Shown here piece after piece: positions 35,579 to 45,120 of a DNA stretch of 64,000 bases (the stretch's first letter is position 1; every line of letters starts with the position of its first letter). The position numbers and the translations under genes were made by a program. Source of the stretch: Paenibacillus taichungensis. Its GTDB lineage: Bacteria; Bacillota; Bacilli; Paenibacillales; Paenibacillaceae. The stretch covers positions 310,001 to 374,000 of the forward strand of contig NZ_QEVW01000014.1 of the NCBI RefSeq assembly GCF_003287275.1, in the 5' to 3' direction. Below the pieces are notes generated by a model, which worked only from the letters and a program-made list of their open reading frames with translations, had not been told where the DNA came from and made no database searches.

Positions 35579-36709
35579 CTACTTCTTCACTGGTTTATCC
35601 GCTTTGCCTGCTTCCAGCTTAGCCGCTCCTTCCAGCAGAAACACGCCGCTGAACTGAGCGGTAAGATCGAGTGGATTCTGGGCTGCTTTGCCCCAAGCCT
35701 GACCGAATAATCCTGTATTGCGGCTGCCTTTCAGTAAGGCATCTGCATTGCGATAGATTGCCTTTTTCAAGCTATTGTTATGTCCGGCTTCATACAACTC
35801 GACCATGTAGCGGATCAGTATACCTTTAAACAACGCACCGTCCCCGTCGCCATCCTCTTTGAATATGCCCGTTTTCTCATCCGTTAAGGTCCTCAGAGAA
35901 CCTGCTGCCGTTTTCTCAGCATCTTTCAAATACGTCTTCTTCCCTGTTATCCGGTAGAGTTCAACACCCGCTCCGATAAACGTGCCTTGATTGTACGTGA
36001 AGATCCATGCTTCATTCACATCCAGTGTGCCATCCTCCTTCAGCACCAAACCATCCGCTACCAGGCCCGTTTGTGGATTTACCAGATATTGTTTCTCCCA
36101 ATCATATATTTTTTGGGCCCATTCCAGATCCCGCACATCGCCAAAACGTTCATACAGCCTTGCAGCCAAGATGGCGGCAGGCCCACTGGAGCACGCATTT
36201 CGGTTATATCGCTGATCCTTTTTCCAAGCCATACCACCAAGCTCATCTTCCCACCAGGCGGTCTTGATATCATCCCATAACTCCAATACGTATCCCTTCA
36301 TCTCTTCGTTGCCTGTTGCATCATACAGACGAAGTCCAGCGAGCGCGAGCCATTCCATATCATCGTAAAATTCATTGTGAAGTGAGCCGTTGCGTGCAAT
36401 GATACTACGAACGAGTTTTTCCGCACGTTCAGTGTACGCTTTGTCTCCTGTACGTTCGTACCCGTCCACCAATGCATCGACTGCATGAGCCTTCCACCAG
36501 TAATTCAAGGCCTGTTCACCTTCTGGTGTTGATGGATAAGCATTATTCATCATTTTTGATGTATCATTCCAGTAGTATTCCTGCAGCTTCTCTTGCGACC
36601 ATTGCGCCTGATCGGCATAGCGATTCTTGCCACCGCTTGTTGCCCCCATGGTTGTGACCAAAATAATACTGAGTACCAGCGTGAGGCTTACCATTTTCCT
36701 TTTGCTCAT
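35579..36709 (-). CDS. Secreted GH76 alpha-1,6-mannanase-like glycoside hydrolase
   Basis: 376 residues from an ATG at 36709 preceded by AAGGGA. A signal peptide (VSLTLVLSIILVTTMGA) leads an (alpha/alpha)6 barrel. The GH76 catalytic Asp pair is seen in NEFYDDMEWLALAGLRLYDATG near residue 116; further family motifs are NYWWKAHAVDALVDGYERTGD, RNACSSGPAAILAARLYE, GLVADGL and IFTYNQGTFIGAGVELYRITG. GH76 enzymes cut the alpha-1,6-mannose backbone of yeast mannan and related polymers, which fits an extracellular first step. It is the last gene of a binding protein-permease-permease-enzyme operon, 160 bp after the permease. Confidence 0.92.
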   Translation of the reverse strand: MSKRKMVSLTLVLSIILVTTMGATSGGKNRYADQAQWSQEKLQEYYWNDTSKMMNNAYPSTPEGEQALNYWWKAHAVDALVDGYERTGDKAYTERAEKLVRSIIARNGSLHNEFYDDMEWLALAGLRLYDATGNEEMKGYVLELWDDIKTAWWEDELGGMAWKKDQRYNRNACSSGPAAILAARLYERFGDVRDLEWAQKIYDWEKQYLVNPQTGLVADGLVLKEDGTLDVNEAWIFTYNQGTFIGAGVELYRITGKKTYLKDAEKTAAGSLRTLTDEKTGIFKEDGDGDGALFKGILIRYMVELYEAGHNNSLKKAIYRNADALLKGSRNTGLFGQAWGKAAQNPLDLTAQFSGVFLLEGAAKLEAGKADKPVKK

Positions 36710-36868
36710 CAGATCCCTTCCCTTCTCCAATTGACGATAACTAACAGTTCACTCGTAAGGAAGTGTCAATGCCTTGCTCCAGCCCTGTTCGCACCTTTCC
36801 CTGACGGTGTTTCTTCACCTCCTTCCACATTTCTCAGGCAGAACTGCAGATGATGCTGACAACCAGAA

Positions 36869-37756
36869 CTATTCTTTTACGGCCCCAAGTACGATTCCGT
36901 GGATTAGATAACGTTGCAGAAAAGGATAAATCAGCAGAATGGGAATCATGGATACCAGAATTTTGGCAGAATTCAACGTTGTATTGGAGATTTTATTGAA
37001 CTGCTGCAGCTGTTCGACTGAAAGATTCTGCATCTGATCTCGTGTGAGGCTGAGCCGCTGCAGATAGGTCTGGAGCGGGATTTTGGAGCTGTCGTTAATC
37101 AGAATGATCCCGTCAAAGAAATTGTTCCAGTGCCCGACAATGACAAACAGCATGATCGTTGCCAGACTCGGCATGGAAATGGGAATGAAGATTTTGAGCA
37201 GAATTTCAAGTGGACTGGCACCGTCAATGAATGCGGCCTCTTCCAGTTCCTTTGGAATTCCCTTGAAGAAGTTCATGAGGAGAATTACATTAAAGACAGG
37301 AACTGCCCCCGGCAAAACTAACGCCCAAATGCTGTTGATCAAACCCAAGTTGCTGATGACCATATACCAGGGTACGATTCCGCCGCTGAACAGCATTGTA
37401 AACACAATAATCCACATATATGTGTTTCTCGATCTGAATTGTGTGACGCTTCGTGACAACGGATAAGCCATGAGAATGGTCAAGAACATATTGATTGCTC
37501 CACCAAGCACCACCCGCTCGACCGAGATCAGAAAAGCCTTCCAAAACTTCGTATCATTCAGAATCTGGCCATACGATGAGAAATTCAGCTCCACTGGAAA
37601 AAAATAGACCCGCCCTGCATTAACAGCCGTACTGCTGCTGACAGATACCATAATGGTATTGACAATCGGCGCCAAGGACATGAACGTAATAAGAATTAAC
37701 GCAAACATAATCAACAGGCGGGATAGCCTGGAGCCGAGCGATTTGGATTGAATCAT
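36869..37756 (-). CDS. Carbohydrate ABC permease, YtcP/LplC type
   Basis: 295 residues from the ATG at 37756 behind AGGAGGG. Six TM segments; EAA loop ELEEAAFIDGASPLEILLKIFIPIS; family ending YPFLQRYLIHGIVLGAVKE. It pairs with the LplB-type permease 10 bp upstream. Expected to import the oligosaccharides released by GH76, sharing an unlinked ATPase. Confidence 0.92.
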   Translation of the reverse strand: MIQSKSLGSRLSRLLIMFALILITFMSLAPIVNTIMVSVSSSTAVNAGRVYFFPVELNFSSYGQILNDTKFWKAFLISVERVVLGGAINMFLTILMAYPLSRSVTQFRSRNTYMWIIVFTMLFSGGIVPWYMVISNLGLINSIWALVLPGAVPVFNVILLMNFFKGIPKELEEAAFIDGASPLEILLKIFIPISMPSLATIMLFVIVGHWNNFFDGIILINDSSKIPLQTYLQRLSLTRDQMQNLSVEQLQQFNKISNTTLNSAKILVSMIPILLIYPFLQRYLIHGIVLGAVKE

Positions 37757-37766
37757 GCTAACCCTC

Positions 37767-38717
37767 CTAGAAAATTCTGTACCCCGCATACCTCGAAGCC
37801 AGTCTGTAGGAAATCACGATCAGAACAAAGCTGATTACCGATTTCATCAGTCCAATTGCTGTTGCAAATGAATATTGCATGTTGATCAGACCCATACGGT
37901 ACACAAAAGTATCGATAATATCGCCCGTTTCATATACCAGCGGATTATACAGGTTAAACACCTGATCAAACCCCGCATTCAGTACATTACCAAGACTCAG
38001 CGTACCCAGCAGGATAATCGTCGGGAACATACCCGGCAGCGTAATGTTCAGCGTCTGTTTCCAGCGACTTGCGCCGTCCATTGCCGCAGATTCGTACAAT
38101 GCAGGATTAATTGCCGTTAATGCAGCCAGATAGACTATCGTCCCGTAGCCAAATTCCTTCCACGTATCCGTCACAATGAGCAGCGGTCTGAACCAGTCAT
38201 TGCTCGCCAGGAACATAATTCGCTCCAAGCCGAGAAACTCAAGGAAGTTGTTCACCATGCCATCGAAGGAAAAGATCATGGTCAGCATCGTGCCCAGAAC
38301 CACCCAGGACATAAAATGCGGCAAATAGACGATGGTTTGTATCGTGCTCTTGAATACTTTCAGACGCACCTCGTTTAACAGCAGAGCGAATATGATGGGT
38401 ACAATCAACCCTAGAGCAATCTTTCCAACTGCGATGACCAATGTGTTAATGAAAATCTGCTTCGCGTCCGGCAGTTGAAACATATACGTGAAATTGGATA
38501 GCCCTGCCCATTTGGACCCGAATATTCCTTTGGCAGGAATGAACTTTTGGAATGCCATCACAATCCCGAACATCGGTACAATTGAGAAAATGAACAGCAT
38601 GATCATGCCAGGCAGCAGCATAAAATGATAGGTCATTTCATCAAAAGTTTTACGTTTCTTTTTCCTCCCGTAACGCATTTCCCGCTCTTGATTAACGGTT
38701 GTTTCCATTTGGGCCAT
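37767..38717 (-). CDS. Carbohydrate ABC permease, LplB type
   Basis: 316 residues from the ATG at 38717, chosen for GGAGGTGG upstream; the frame is open 24 codons further. A basic N-terminal tail (RYGRKKKRKTFDE) is followed by six TM segments opening YHFMLLPGMIMLFIFSIVPMFG, with the EAA loop LYESAAMDGASRWKQTLNITLPG. Second gene of the GH76 operon. Confidence 0.92.
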   Translation of the reverse strand: MAQMETTVNQEREMRYGRKKKRKTFDEMTYHFMLLPGMIMLFIFSIVPMFGIVMAFQKFIPAKGIFGSKWAGLSNFTYMFQLPDAKQIFINTLVIAVGKIALGLIVPIIFALLLNEVRLKVFKSTIQTIVYLPHFMSWVVLGTMLTMIFSFDGMVNNFLEFLGLERIMFLASNDWFRPLLIVTDTWKEFGYGTIVYLAALTAINPALYESAAMDGASRWKQTLNITLPGMFPTIILLGTLSLGNVLNAGFDQVFNLYNPLVYETGDIIDTFVYRMGLINMQYSFATAIGLMKSVISFVLIVISYRLASRYAGYRIF

Positions 38718-38820
38718 TGTCCTTTCCACCTCCATCATGTGCCTAATTGGACAGGCTTTATCGGCGAAAGCCTGTGCGAAAGTCCGCAATCAGGCTTCCG
38801 CACCTAAGCTCACGCAATTG

Positions 38821-40458
38821 TCATCTATTGCTCATCTCGTTAACTTCCTCTGTAATCTCATCGCCACCCGTACGTTTCCAAGTGTCGACAAATTTATCGA
38901 ATTCATCTACAGGCGCTTCACCCATAATGATCTTGAGCATGGTTTCCTCTTCTAGCTTCTGCAGATTCGCCCACTTCAGCTTCATCGTCTCAGTTGTCCC
39001 ATAAAAGCCTGCGGGGATCTCTTCCAGGTTTGGATTGTTCGCCTCACGCTGCCCTTCGATCCGGGAGAGGTATTCACCGTAGGTGTTTGCATCAATCGCA
39101 TTTCCTTTCTCTTTGAATTCCTGATAGGCCTTGAAAGAAACCACTCGATCTTCCTGAACAGCAGAAGCATCACCGGCCTCATCTGCTTTGATCAGATCAT
39201 CGTAATAACGCTTGAGTACATCATCATAGTCCACTTGCATCGGAATCTGGGTAGGGTCATTGTTCCAGCGGCTTGCATCGGTCAGCAACTCGTCAGGATG
39301 CTCTTTCTTGTAATTGATGGCGTCTTCCGTTAAGGAGTACAGAAAATCTGTCGTTAAATTGACTGATTTCATGATCGCTTCCGGATGCGCAAAGTCCTTC
39401 TTCACAACGACGATGCCGCCGCCCACCGGATCTTGCCGGATCGTCTTGAACTTGCCACTCTCATCGACTGGTGCGGATACGGCAACCCAGACTGCTTCAG
39501 GATCTTGCTTAATGGAATCCTTGTAGTTGGTGTAGCCGATCCACCATGGATTAAATACCATTCCGGCCTGTCCGTTGATAACTAGGGCTTCCTTCTCTTC
39601 GTTCGACCGGACAGCAAACTGTTTATCAATCAAACCTTCTTTATACATGGCGCTCAGTTCTGTCAGCGCTTGCTTTACTTCAGGCTGAACAGATCCATAT
39701 TCAACCTGACCGTCCTTCTGTATCCAGTTCATCGGGAAGGCACCATGTGCAGCAAAGACCGGCGTAAAATTCATGGCATTGGAATCCATGACCATGCCTA
39801 CCGTTTTGCCTGTTCCCGAGACATCCTTCTCAACAAACGCTCTCGCGAGATTCCATACATCCTCGACAGATTCCGGCAGCTTCGCGCCTACTTTGTCCAC
39901 CCAGTCCTTCCGGACCCACAGCAATTGGTGCTGATTTCCGATATTCGTCATAGGCAGACCCATGATTTTACCGTCCACCTTTACCTGATTCAGCAGCAAA
40001 TCTCCGTAGGAACCGTAAATATTTTTAACGCCTTCGGAAGCCGTCTTCTCATAAACCTCCGTCATATCTGCAATCAGATCGTTATCCACCAGTTGATTAA
40101 ATATTTCGCGGCTGACAAGCATTACATCCGGCAGGTCACCTGTCGTCATCGAGAGTGACAGCTTCTGATCCATATCATCGGTTTCCCAAGCTACCTTGGC
40201 CTTGACGTTCACCCGGTCTTCTACATAACGGGTAGCCAGATTGTTCTCAATGGTATCACCAGCAGGCAGGTTGTTCACATGATTGGTATTTCGGCCAATC
40301 GTAAATTCCACGGGTGTCTCATATTTACCGTATGGTTCATAGTCCTGTTGTGAAATTTCCGGCTGTGCGCTCTCGTTATTTCCTGCGTTACATCCACTGA
40401 TTACAACCATCAGCATGCTTCCGATCAACAGCGTAGCCATCTTGCTTCGCTTCTTCAT
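38821..40458 (-). CDS. Sugar ABC transporter substrate-binding lipoprotein
   Basis: 545 residues. Signal peptide with lipobox VISGC at about residue 23. The mature protein (YGKYETPVEFTIGRNTNHVNNLPAGDTIENN, TTGDLPDVMLVSREIFNQLVDNDLIADMTEVYEK) is of the large LipO class that accompanies LplB/YtcP permeases. AAAGGGG precedes the start. First gene of the GH76 operon, under a cre box and just downstream of the YesM/YesN-type pair that probably activates it. The likely ligand is a mannooligosaccharide, by context only. Confidence 0.9.
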   Translation of the reverse strand: MKKRSKMATLLIGSMLMVVISGCNAGNNESAQPEISQQDYEPYGKYETPVEFTIGRNTNHVNNLPAGDTIENNLATRYVEDRVNVKAKVAWETDDMDQKLSLSMTTGDLPDVMLVSREIFNQLVDNDLIADMTEVYEKTASEGVKNIYGSYGDLLLNQVKVDGKIMGLPMTNIGNQHQLLWVRKDWVDKVGAKLPESVEDVWNLARAFVEKDVSGTGKTVGMVMDSNAMNFTPVFAAHGAFPMNWIQKDGQVEYGSVQPEVKQALTELSAMYKEGLIDKQFAVRSNEEKEALVINGQAGMVFNPWWIGYTNYKDSIKQDPEAVWVAVSAPVDESGKFKTIRQDPVGGGIVVVKKDFAHPEAIMKSVNLTTDFLYSLTEDAINYKKEHPDELLTDASRWNNDPTQIPMQVDYDDVLKRYYDDLIKADEAGDASAVQEDRVVSFKAYQEFKEKGNAIDANTYGEYLSRIEGQREANNPNLEEIPAGFYGTTETMKLKWANLQKLEEETMLKIIMGEAPVDEFDKFVDTWKRTGGDEITEEVNEMSNR

Positions 40459-40499
40459 CCTGTCATCCCCTTTATCTGATTTGCTATTGATAACAAAAT

Positions 40500-40513
40500 T
40501 GTATGCGTTTTCA
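40500..40513 (-). promoter_or_regulatory. cre site upstream of the GH76 operon
   Basis: TGAAAACGCATACA on the minus strand matches the CcpA consensus TGWNANCGNNWNCA at every position. It lies about 45 bp before the lipoprotein start, in the expected promoter region, indicating catabolite repression. Confidence 0.7.
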
Positions 40514-40608
40514 TAATTGGCGTATATGCCACATTTTTCGGATATGTAACACTTTTTTTATGACCTCCGATTTACTTTATTTTTCTTTATTAAAAGTTTA
40601 TAACAGAA

Positions 40609-40637
40609 AAAATAAGCGGTTGCCGCAGCAACCGCTT
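40609..40637 (-). terminator. Terminator after the sensor kinase gene
   Basis: AAGCGGTTGC and GCAACCGCTT form a 10-bp perfect stem with a CGCA loop (40614-40637), preceded on the plus strand by an A-run. It separates the two-component system from the GH76 operon. Confidence 0.85.
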
Positions 40638-40675
40638 CAGTACTAACGCTATTTTTTTACTATAATTACACATAA

Positions 40676-42328
40676 TCATGTGTCAGGAAGGACGATTGAC
40701 ACTTCCGTTCCGCTGCCTGGTTCACTATGAATAACAAGCCCGTAATCCCGACCATAATACAGCTTAATTCGGTCATTAACGTTTCGGACACCACATCCGC
40801 CGTTCTCTCCTGTTAACAACCCTGCTGTCTGCACAGGTGTCATGCCCACCCCGTTATCACGAACAGTTAATATAATCCCCTCTTCTGCCCGACTAACCGC
40901 AATATGAATGTGATAATGGATCGCATCTGCCTCCACAAAACCATGCTTGATGGCATTCTCTACAATGGGCTGCAAAATAAAATGGATCACCTCTGCATGT
41001 AATACCTCGTCATTAATATAGTAATCCACATCAAATCGACCTTCGTTCATGATGAGCTGCAAATCCAGGTATGCCTTAATATGCTGCACCTCAGACTCAA
41101 TGGTAGCCATAAGCTTCCCCTGGTTAAGTGTTGTTCTATAGAAACGAGCTAATGCAGATACCATATAACTCGTCTCAATATCTGCCTTTTTTTCGGCCCG
41201 CCATCGGATAAAGGAGAGTGTATTGTACAGGAAATGAGGATTGATCTGACTGATTAACTTATTATACTCACTTTCCTTCTTGGCAATTTCGGCGTGATAT
41301 ACCTGGGAGATCAGGCTGTTAATCCTTGTCAGCATTTTACCAATACCGTTAGTCAGCTCACCAAATTCATCCCTGGATGAACTTCGGATAATCACATCCA
41401 GATTGTTCCGCTCCACCTTGTCCACCTTGTTCTTGATATGGATAATTCGTTGCGTAAAGTTATTAGAAATAACATAAATGAGCAAGAAGGTAATAATCAG
41501 GCTGAGAAAGATGACAAACAGCGTAATTTGAAAAATACTCATTGCATTGGCGTACGCATTGGTATTCAGCAGATTATAGTGAATGGTCCAGCCATTGTTG
41601 GCGAGTGAGCGGCTAAGACTCAGATCGCCAGACTCCTCAACTTTCGAACTTGCGGCCACAGCAGCATACTCGTGGTTTTCCTGAAAGATCACATGCTGCT
41701 TCGCATCCTCAATATAAACGGCTACATGTTCTGACAGATTGTCCAGGTCGGCAAAGATGCTATCATGCTGAATGGAGATCACCATAAAATTGCTGTCTTT
41801 CGGATTGCTGATCAATTCCTGAACGAGATAAAGCTTCTCCCCATCCACAATCCAGCGCCTGCCTCGAAATCCGTCATACCAAGACTTGCTCTTGAGATCC
41901 CCAATTGGCAAAATATTATTGCGGATTCCCAATAACTCCCCGGACGTATAAAAGGTAATGTCTTCAATATCATCATCCATCAGCCGGATGTTGGAGATTA
42001 ACGGCTCCAGGATATCCCGGAAATCCAGGTACATATTATAATAATTTTCTTCGTAGTCTTTCGTAAATATTTGCGATAAGTCCCGATTCAGCACCATGAA
42101 CTCACTTAACGTGTTGTACCGATTAATCTTATAATCCATAATGTTAGACACCTGTTCCAGACTCGCTTCTGCTTCGCTCCGCAACTCCTTCATTTGAATT
42201 CGGTATGACTGAATGAAGGAGAGCAACCCCAGCAGAAGAATCGGAATGAGTGCAATCACCAAATGCGACAGCAGCAGCTTGTTTCGGAACCTGATATCAT
42301 TGAATTTGCTCTTGATCCATCCGATCAT
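40676..42328 (-). CDS. YesM-type sensor histidine kinase
   Basis: 550 residues from the ATG at 42328 (GGGGTG upstream), overlapping the end of the response regulator gene by 32 bp, so translation is coupled. TM1 lies near residues 15-35 (LLLSHLVIALIPILLLGLLSFI), an extracellular sensor follows to about 255, TM2 is around 260-285 (FQITLFVIFLSLIITFLLIYVI), then HAMP (NNFTQRIIHIKNKVDKV). The phospho-acceptor His is in QINPHFLYNTLSFI near residue 364 and the ATP lid includes DNGVGM and GCGVRNVNDRIKLYYG. It is the membrane half of a system that in this class senses extracellular carbohydrate and induces the neighbouring transporter operon. Confidence 0.93.
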   Translation of the reverse strand: MIGWIKSKFNDIRFRNKLLLSHLVIALIPILLLGLLSFIQSYRIQMKELRSEAEASLEQVSNIMDYKINRYNTLSEFMVLNRDLSQIFTKDYEENYYNMYLDFRDILEPLISNIRLMDDDIEDITFYTSGELLGIRNNILPIGDLKSKSWYDGFRGRRWIVDGEKLYLVQELISNPKDSNFMVISIQHDSIFADLDNLSEHVAVYIEDAKQHVIFQENHEYAAVAASSKVEESGDLSLSRSLANNGWTIHYNLLNTNAYANAMSIFQITLFVIFLSLIITFLLIYVISNNFTQRIIHIKNKVDKVERNNLDVIIRSSSRDEFGELTNGIGKMLTRINSLISQVYHAEIAKKESEYNKLISQINPHFLYNTLSFIRWRAEKKADIETSYMVSALARFYRTTLNQGKLMATIESEVQHIKAYLDLQLIMNEGRFDVDYYINDEVLHAEVIHFILQPIVENAIKHGFVEADAIHYHIHIAVSRAEEGIILTVRDNGVGMTPVQTAGLLTGENGGCGVRNVNDRIKLYYGRDYGLVIHSEPGSGTEVSIVLPDT

Positions 42329-43052
42329 GAAGCACCCCGCACTCTCTGAACTGTAACGGACTGACGCCGAACCTGTTTCTGAACAGCTTGGCAAAATAAG
42401 AATGATTGTCGATGCCAACGGCCCCTGCGATATCATTGATTTTCATATTCGAATGAGCAAGCAGATGGCTTGCACGCCGCAAACGGTAATCGGTTAAATA
42501 TTTCGAGAAATTCTCTCCGGTCTCTTTTTTAAACAAAATGCTCAAATACCCTGGCGACAAATACACATCATGGGCTGCCTCGGACAATGATATATCTCTC
42601 TGATGGTTATCCTTCACATAATCTTTCACTTGTCGAATGACCTTCGATTCCACTGATTCCGGTTCGGGACCTCCGCCATAAGCACGGATCTGCGTAATAT
42701 CTTCCATCACCTGTAAAAACTCTTCCCTGATCAGTGGCTTGAGCAAATAATTCACTACTCCCAGCCGAATCGCACTGCGGGCATATTCAAATTCATCATA
42801 ACCGCTGCAGATGACTATTTTTATGTTCTGCTGCGTTTTCCTGGCTTGTTTGCTAAGCTCCAGTCCGTCCATAAGCGGCATTTTGACATCGGTGATGAGG
42901 ATATCAATAGCGTTCTGAACCAGAATTCTCTCTGCGCTCATCCCGTTCTCAGCTTCCAATACTTGAAAGGGAAAGCCGTAGTAAGAGATCAAATCCTTAA
43001 TGCCTTCTCTTTGAACGCTCTCATCGTCAACAACAAGAACATTAAACATCAT
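42297..43052 (-). CDS. YesN-type response regulator with AraC DNA-binding domain
   Basis: 251 residues, shorter than most YesN proteins. Residues 1-120 are a receiver with the acidic pocket VVDDE, phospho-acceptor D55 in LITDVKMP, and the Lys in YLLKPL. Residues 145-240 are the AraC double helix-turn-helix (ISLSEAAHDVYLSPGYLSILFKKETGENFSKYLTDYRL, INDIAGAVGIDNHSYFAKLFRNRFGVSPLQFR). AAAGGAGA precedes the start. First gene of the two-component operon; the downstream GH76 transporter operon is the obvious target. Confidence 0.93.
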   Translation of the reverse strand: MMFNVLVVDDESVQREGIKDLISYYGFPFQVLEAENGMSAERILVQNAIDILITDVKMPLMDGLELSKQARKTQQNIKIVICSGYDEFEYARSAIRLGVVNYLLKPLIREEFLQVMEDITQIRAYGGGPEPESVESKVIRQVKDYVKDNHQRDISLSEAAHDVYLSPGYLSILFKKETGENFSKYLTDYRLRRASHLLAHSNMKINDIAGAVGIDNHSYFAKLFRNRFGVSPLQFRECGVLHDRMDQEQIQ

Positions 43053-43240
43053 GACATCTCCTTTGCAAGTGAAAGTGAAGGAAACGATAAGTTGGAATAT
43101 CTTTTTTCCATGGCATGCCAGTCATATCGTAGTATATCATAGATTTTTGGAAAGGCTTTCAAAATGATATTACGCCACTTTTCAGGCGTTGATGTCCTTG
43201 ATTTAAGTTCCCGACACGATAGACACCTTATGTTAAACAA

Positions 43241-43266
43241 CAAAAAAGTCGCCAAGAAGGCGACCA
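43241..43266 (-). terminator. Terminator after the third sugar ABC operon
   Basis: GTCGCC and GGCGAC with a 5-nt loop, followed on the minus strand by a six-T run, 15 bp beyond the permease stop. Same type as at 17275, 57470 and 59106. Confidence 0.82.
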
Positions 43267-43280
43267 GTTCTGTACATGTG

Positions 43281-44162
43281 CTATCCTTTAACCGCACCCA
43301 AGGCAACACTGCCTATGATTTGTCTGGAGAATATCGCAAAAACGATGATAATTGGCAGGATCGAGATCGCAACACCCAAATACAACAATCCATAATCCAT
43401 TCCATAATATCCTTGTACCAGTGCAACGAGTACAGGAAGCGGATATTTATCCAGGGAGAAAAACAGGACCAGCGGCGTGAGGAAATTATTCCAAGAACCG
43501 ATAAAGGTGAATATGCCAAGGGCCGAGATAGCCGGGCCCAGAATGGGCAGGACAATCTGATTGAACGTACGGAACTCCCCTGCGCTATCTACACGTGCAG
43601 ATTCAATAATCTCGTCCGGAATGCTGCTCTCCATAAATTGTTTGATAAAAAATACATTAAATGCATTCGCCGCTGCCGGCAAAATGATCGCTGCATAGCT
43701 GTCCAGCAAACCTAACGTACTAAACAGACGATACATCCCGATCAGTGCGAGCTGCCCAGGTACCATCATGGTGGCAAGCAGGAACAGAAATAGCCAGTTG
43801 CGACCTTTGAATTTGAATTTGGCGAAGCCATATGCCGTCAGGGAACCGATATACAAGGATAGCACCGTAGACGTTCCGGCAATGAAAAAGCTGTTGGCAA
43901 ACCCGCGCCAGATATTGATTTTGGAAGCCATGTTCGTATAATTATCCAACAGGAAGGGTCCAGGAAGAAACGTAAATGTCGATGCAATCGTTGCATTGTT
44001 ATGTGTGGAATAGATGAGCATGAGATAAAATGGGATGATACAGATTACGGCAAGACTAATCAGGCACAAATATATAATGACTTTGCCCAGGGTCAGACGC
44101 CTTACAGTATCGTATTGCTGTAGAGTGACTTTTTGTTGTTCGACTGGTTTGACGGTTTGCAT
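43281..44162 (-). CDS. Carbohydrate ABC permease, MalG/AraQ type
   Basis: 293 residues with six TM segments. MalG-type features are NSFFIAGTSTVLSLYIGSLTAYGFAKFKFKGR, LATMMVPGQLALIGMYRLF and the EAA loop IPDEIIESARVDSAGEFRTFNQIVLPILGP. GGGAGGGGG precedes the start. Last gene of a binding protein-MalF-MalG set (CUT1 class) with no ATPase. The substrate is unknown. Confidence 0.93.
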   Translation of the reverse strand: MQTVKPVEQQKVTLQQYDTVRRLTLGKVIIYLCLISLAVICIIPFYLMLIYSTHNNATIASTFTFLPGPFLLDNYTNMASKINIWRGFANSFFIAGTSTVLSLYIGSLTAYGFAKFKFKGRNWLFLFLLATMMVPGQLALIGMYRLFSTLGLLDSYAAIILPAAANAFNVFFIKQFMESSIPDEIIESARVDSAGEFRTFNQIVLPILGPAISALGIFTFIGSWNNFLTPLVLFFSLDKYPLPVLVALVQGYYGMDYGLLYLGVAISILPIIIVFAIFSRQIIGSVALGAVKG

Positions 44163-44177
44163 TACATTTCCCCCTCC

Positions 44178-45068
44178 CTATGCACGGCTCTTGCGCTTCG
44201 TCATCATGAAGGATACGACCGATAGCAGGATAATGATGATGAACAGACAGAATGCAATCGCCGCCCCATAACCAAAACGTGTACTTTGGAATGCCACATT
44301 ATATAGATACATAATACTTGTCATGGCTGCACGGTCCGGACCACCCGATCCATTCGTCAGTGTAAACGGCTGATCGAAAATCTGAATGCCCCCAATAATA
44401 GATGTAATCATCTGAAACAGAATGATTGGGCGCAGCATTGGAACGATGATATGAATGAAAATATGTTTCTTTTTCGCCCCATCCATTTGAGCGGCTTCCT
44501 GCAGAGCGGGATCAATACCCTGAAGCCCTGCCAGATAGATGACCATGGAGTAACCAAAGTATTGAAAGAACAAGATGGATGAAACGATTAATCGCATAAA
44601 CCAGGGGTCGTTTTTCCAGTTAATTGGATCATCAATGAGTCCAACCTGAACCAAAAAATGATTCAAACCTCCGGATTGCCAATCAAAAATCAGGCTCACA
44701 AGCAGACCCAACGATGCTGCGGTAACGATATTGGGAAAGAAATAAACCGCTCTGAAAATATCTCTTCCCTTAAGCAACTTGTCGTTGAGAATAAAGGCGA
44801 GTACAAGCGAAACGGTAAGTTGTGGGACTACCGAGACACCCCAGATAAAAAGGGTATTAAATAACGTCTTGTAGAACAAAGGATCTTGCAGAACAGCAAT
44901 ATAGTTACCCATTCCGACGAAGTCCGGCGTAGTGATCCCATCAAAGTTGGTGAAGCTGATATAGAGAGAATACAGAATGGGGTATAGCCCAAAAATGGCG
45001 AAAAGAATGAAAAACGGAGCAATGAAATAGTATCCGTAATGGTCTTTGCGGATAGACTTGGCAAACAT
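44178..45068 (-). CDS. Carbohydrate ABC permease, MalF/AraP type
   Basis: 296 residues with six TM segments, opening YYFIAPFFILFAIFGLYPILYSLYISFTNF and an EAA loop LQEAAQMDGAKKKHIFIHIIVPML. Partner of the MalG-type gene 15 bp downstream; 52 bp after the binding-protein gene. Confidence 0.93.
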   Translation of the reverse strand: MFAKSIRKDHYGYYFIAPFFILFAIFGLYPILYSLYISFTNFDGITTPDFVGMGNYIAVLQDPLFYKTLFNTLFIWGVSVVPQLTVSLVLAFILNDKLLKGRDIFRAVYFFPNIVTAASLGLLVSLIFDWQSGGLNHFLVQVGLIDDPINWKNDPWFMRLIVSSILFFQYFGYSMVIYLAGLQGIDPALQEAAQMDGAKKKHIFIHIIVPMLRPIILFQMITSIIGGIQIFDQPFTLTNGSGGPDRAAMTSIMYLYNVAFQSTRFGYGAAIAFCLFIIIILLSVVSFMMTKRKSRA

Positions 45069-45120
45069 GATTTGTACCCCCAGTCATCGGATGATTAAAA
45101 GGCATTTGCTTACTTCTAAG

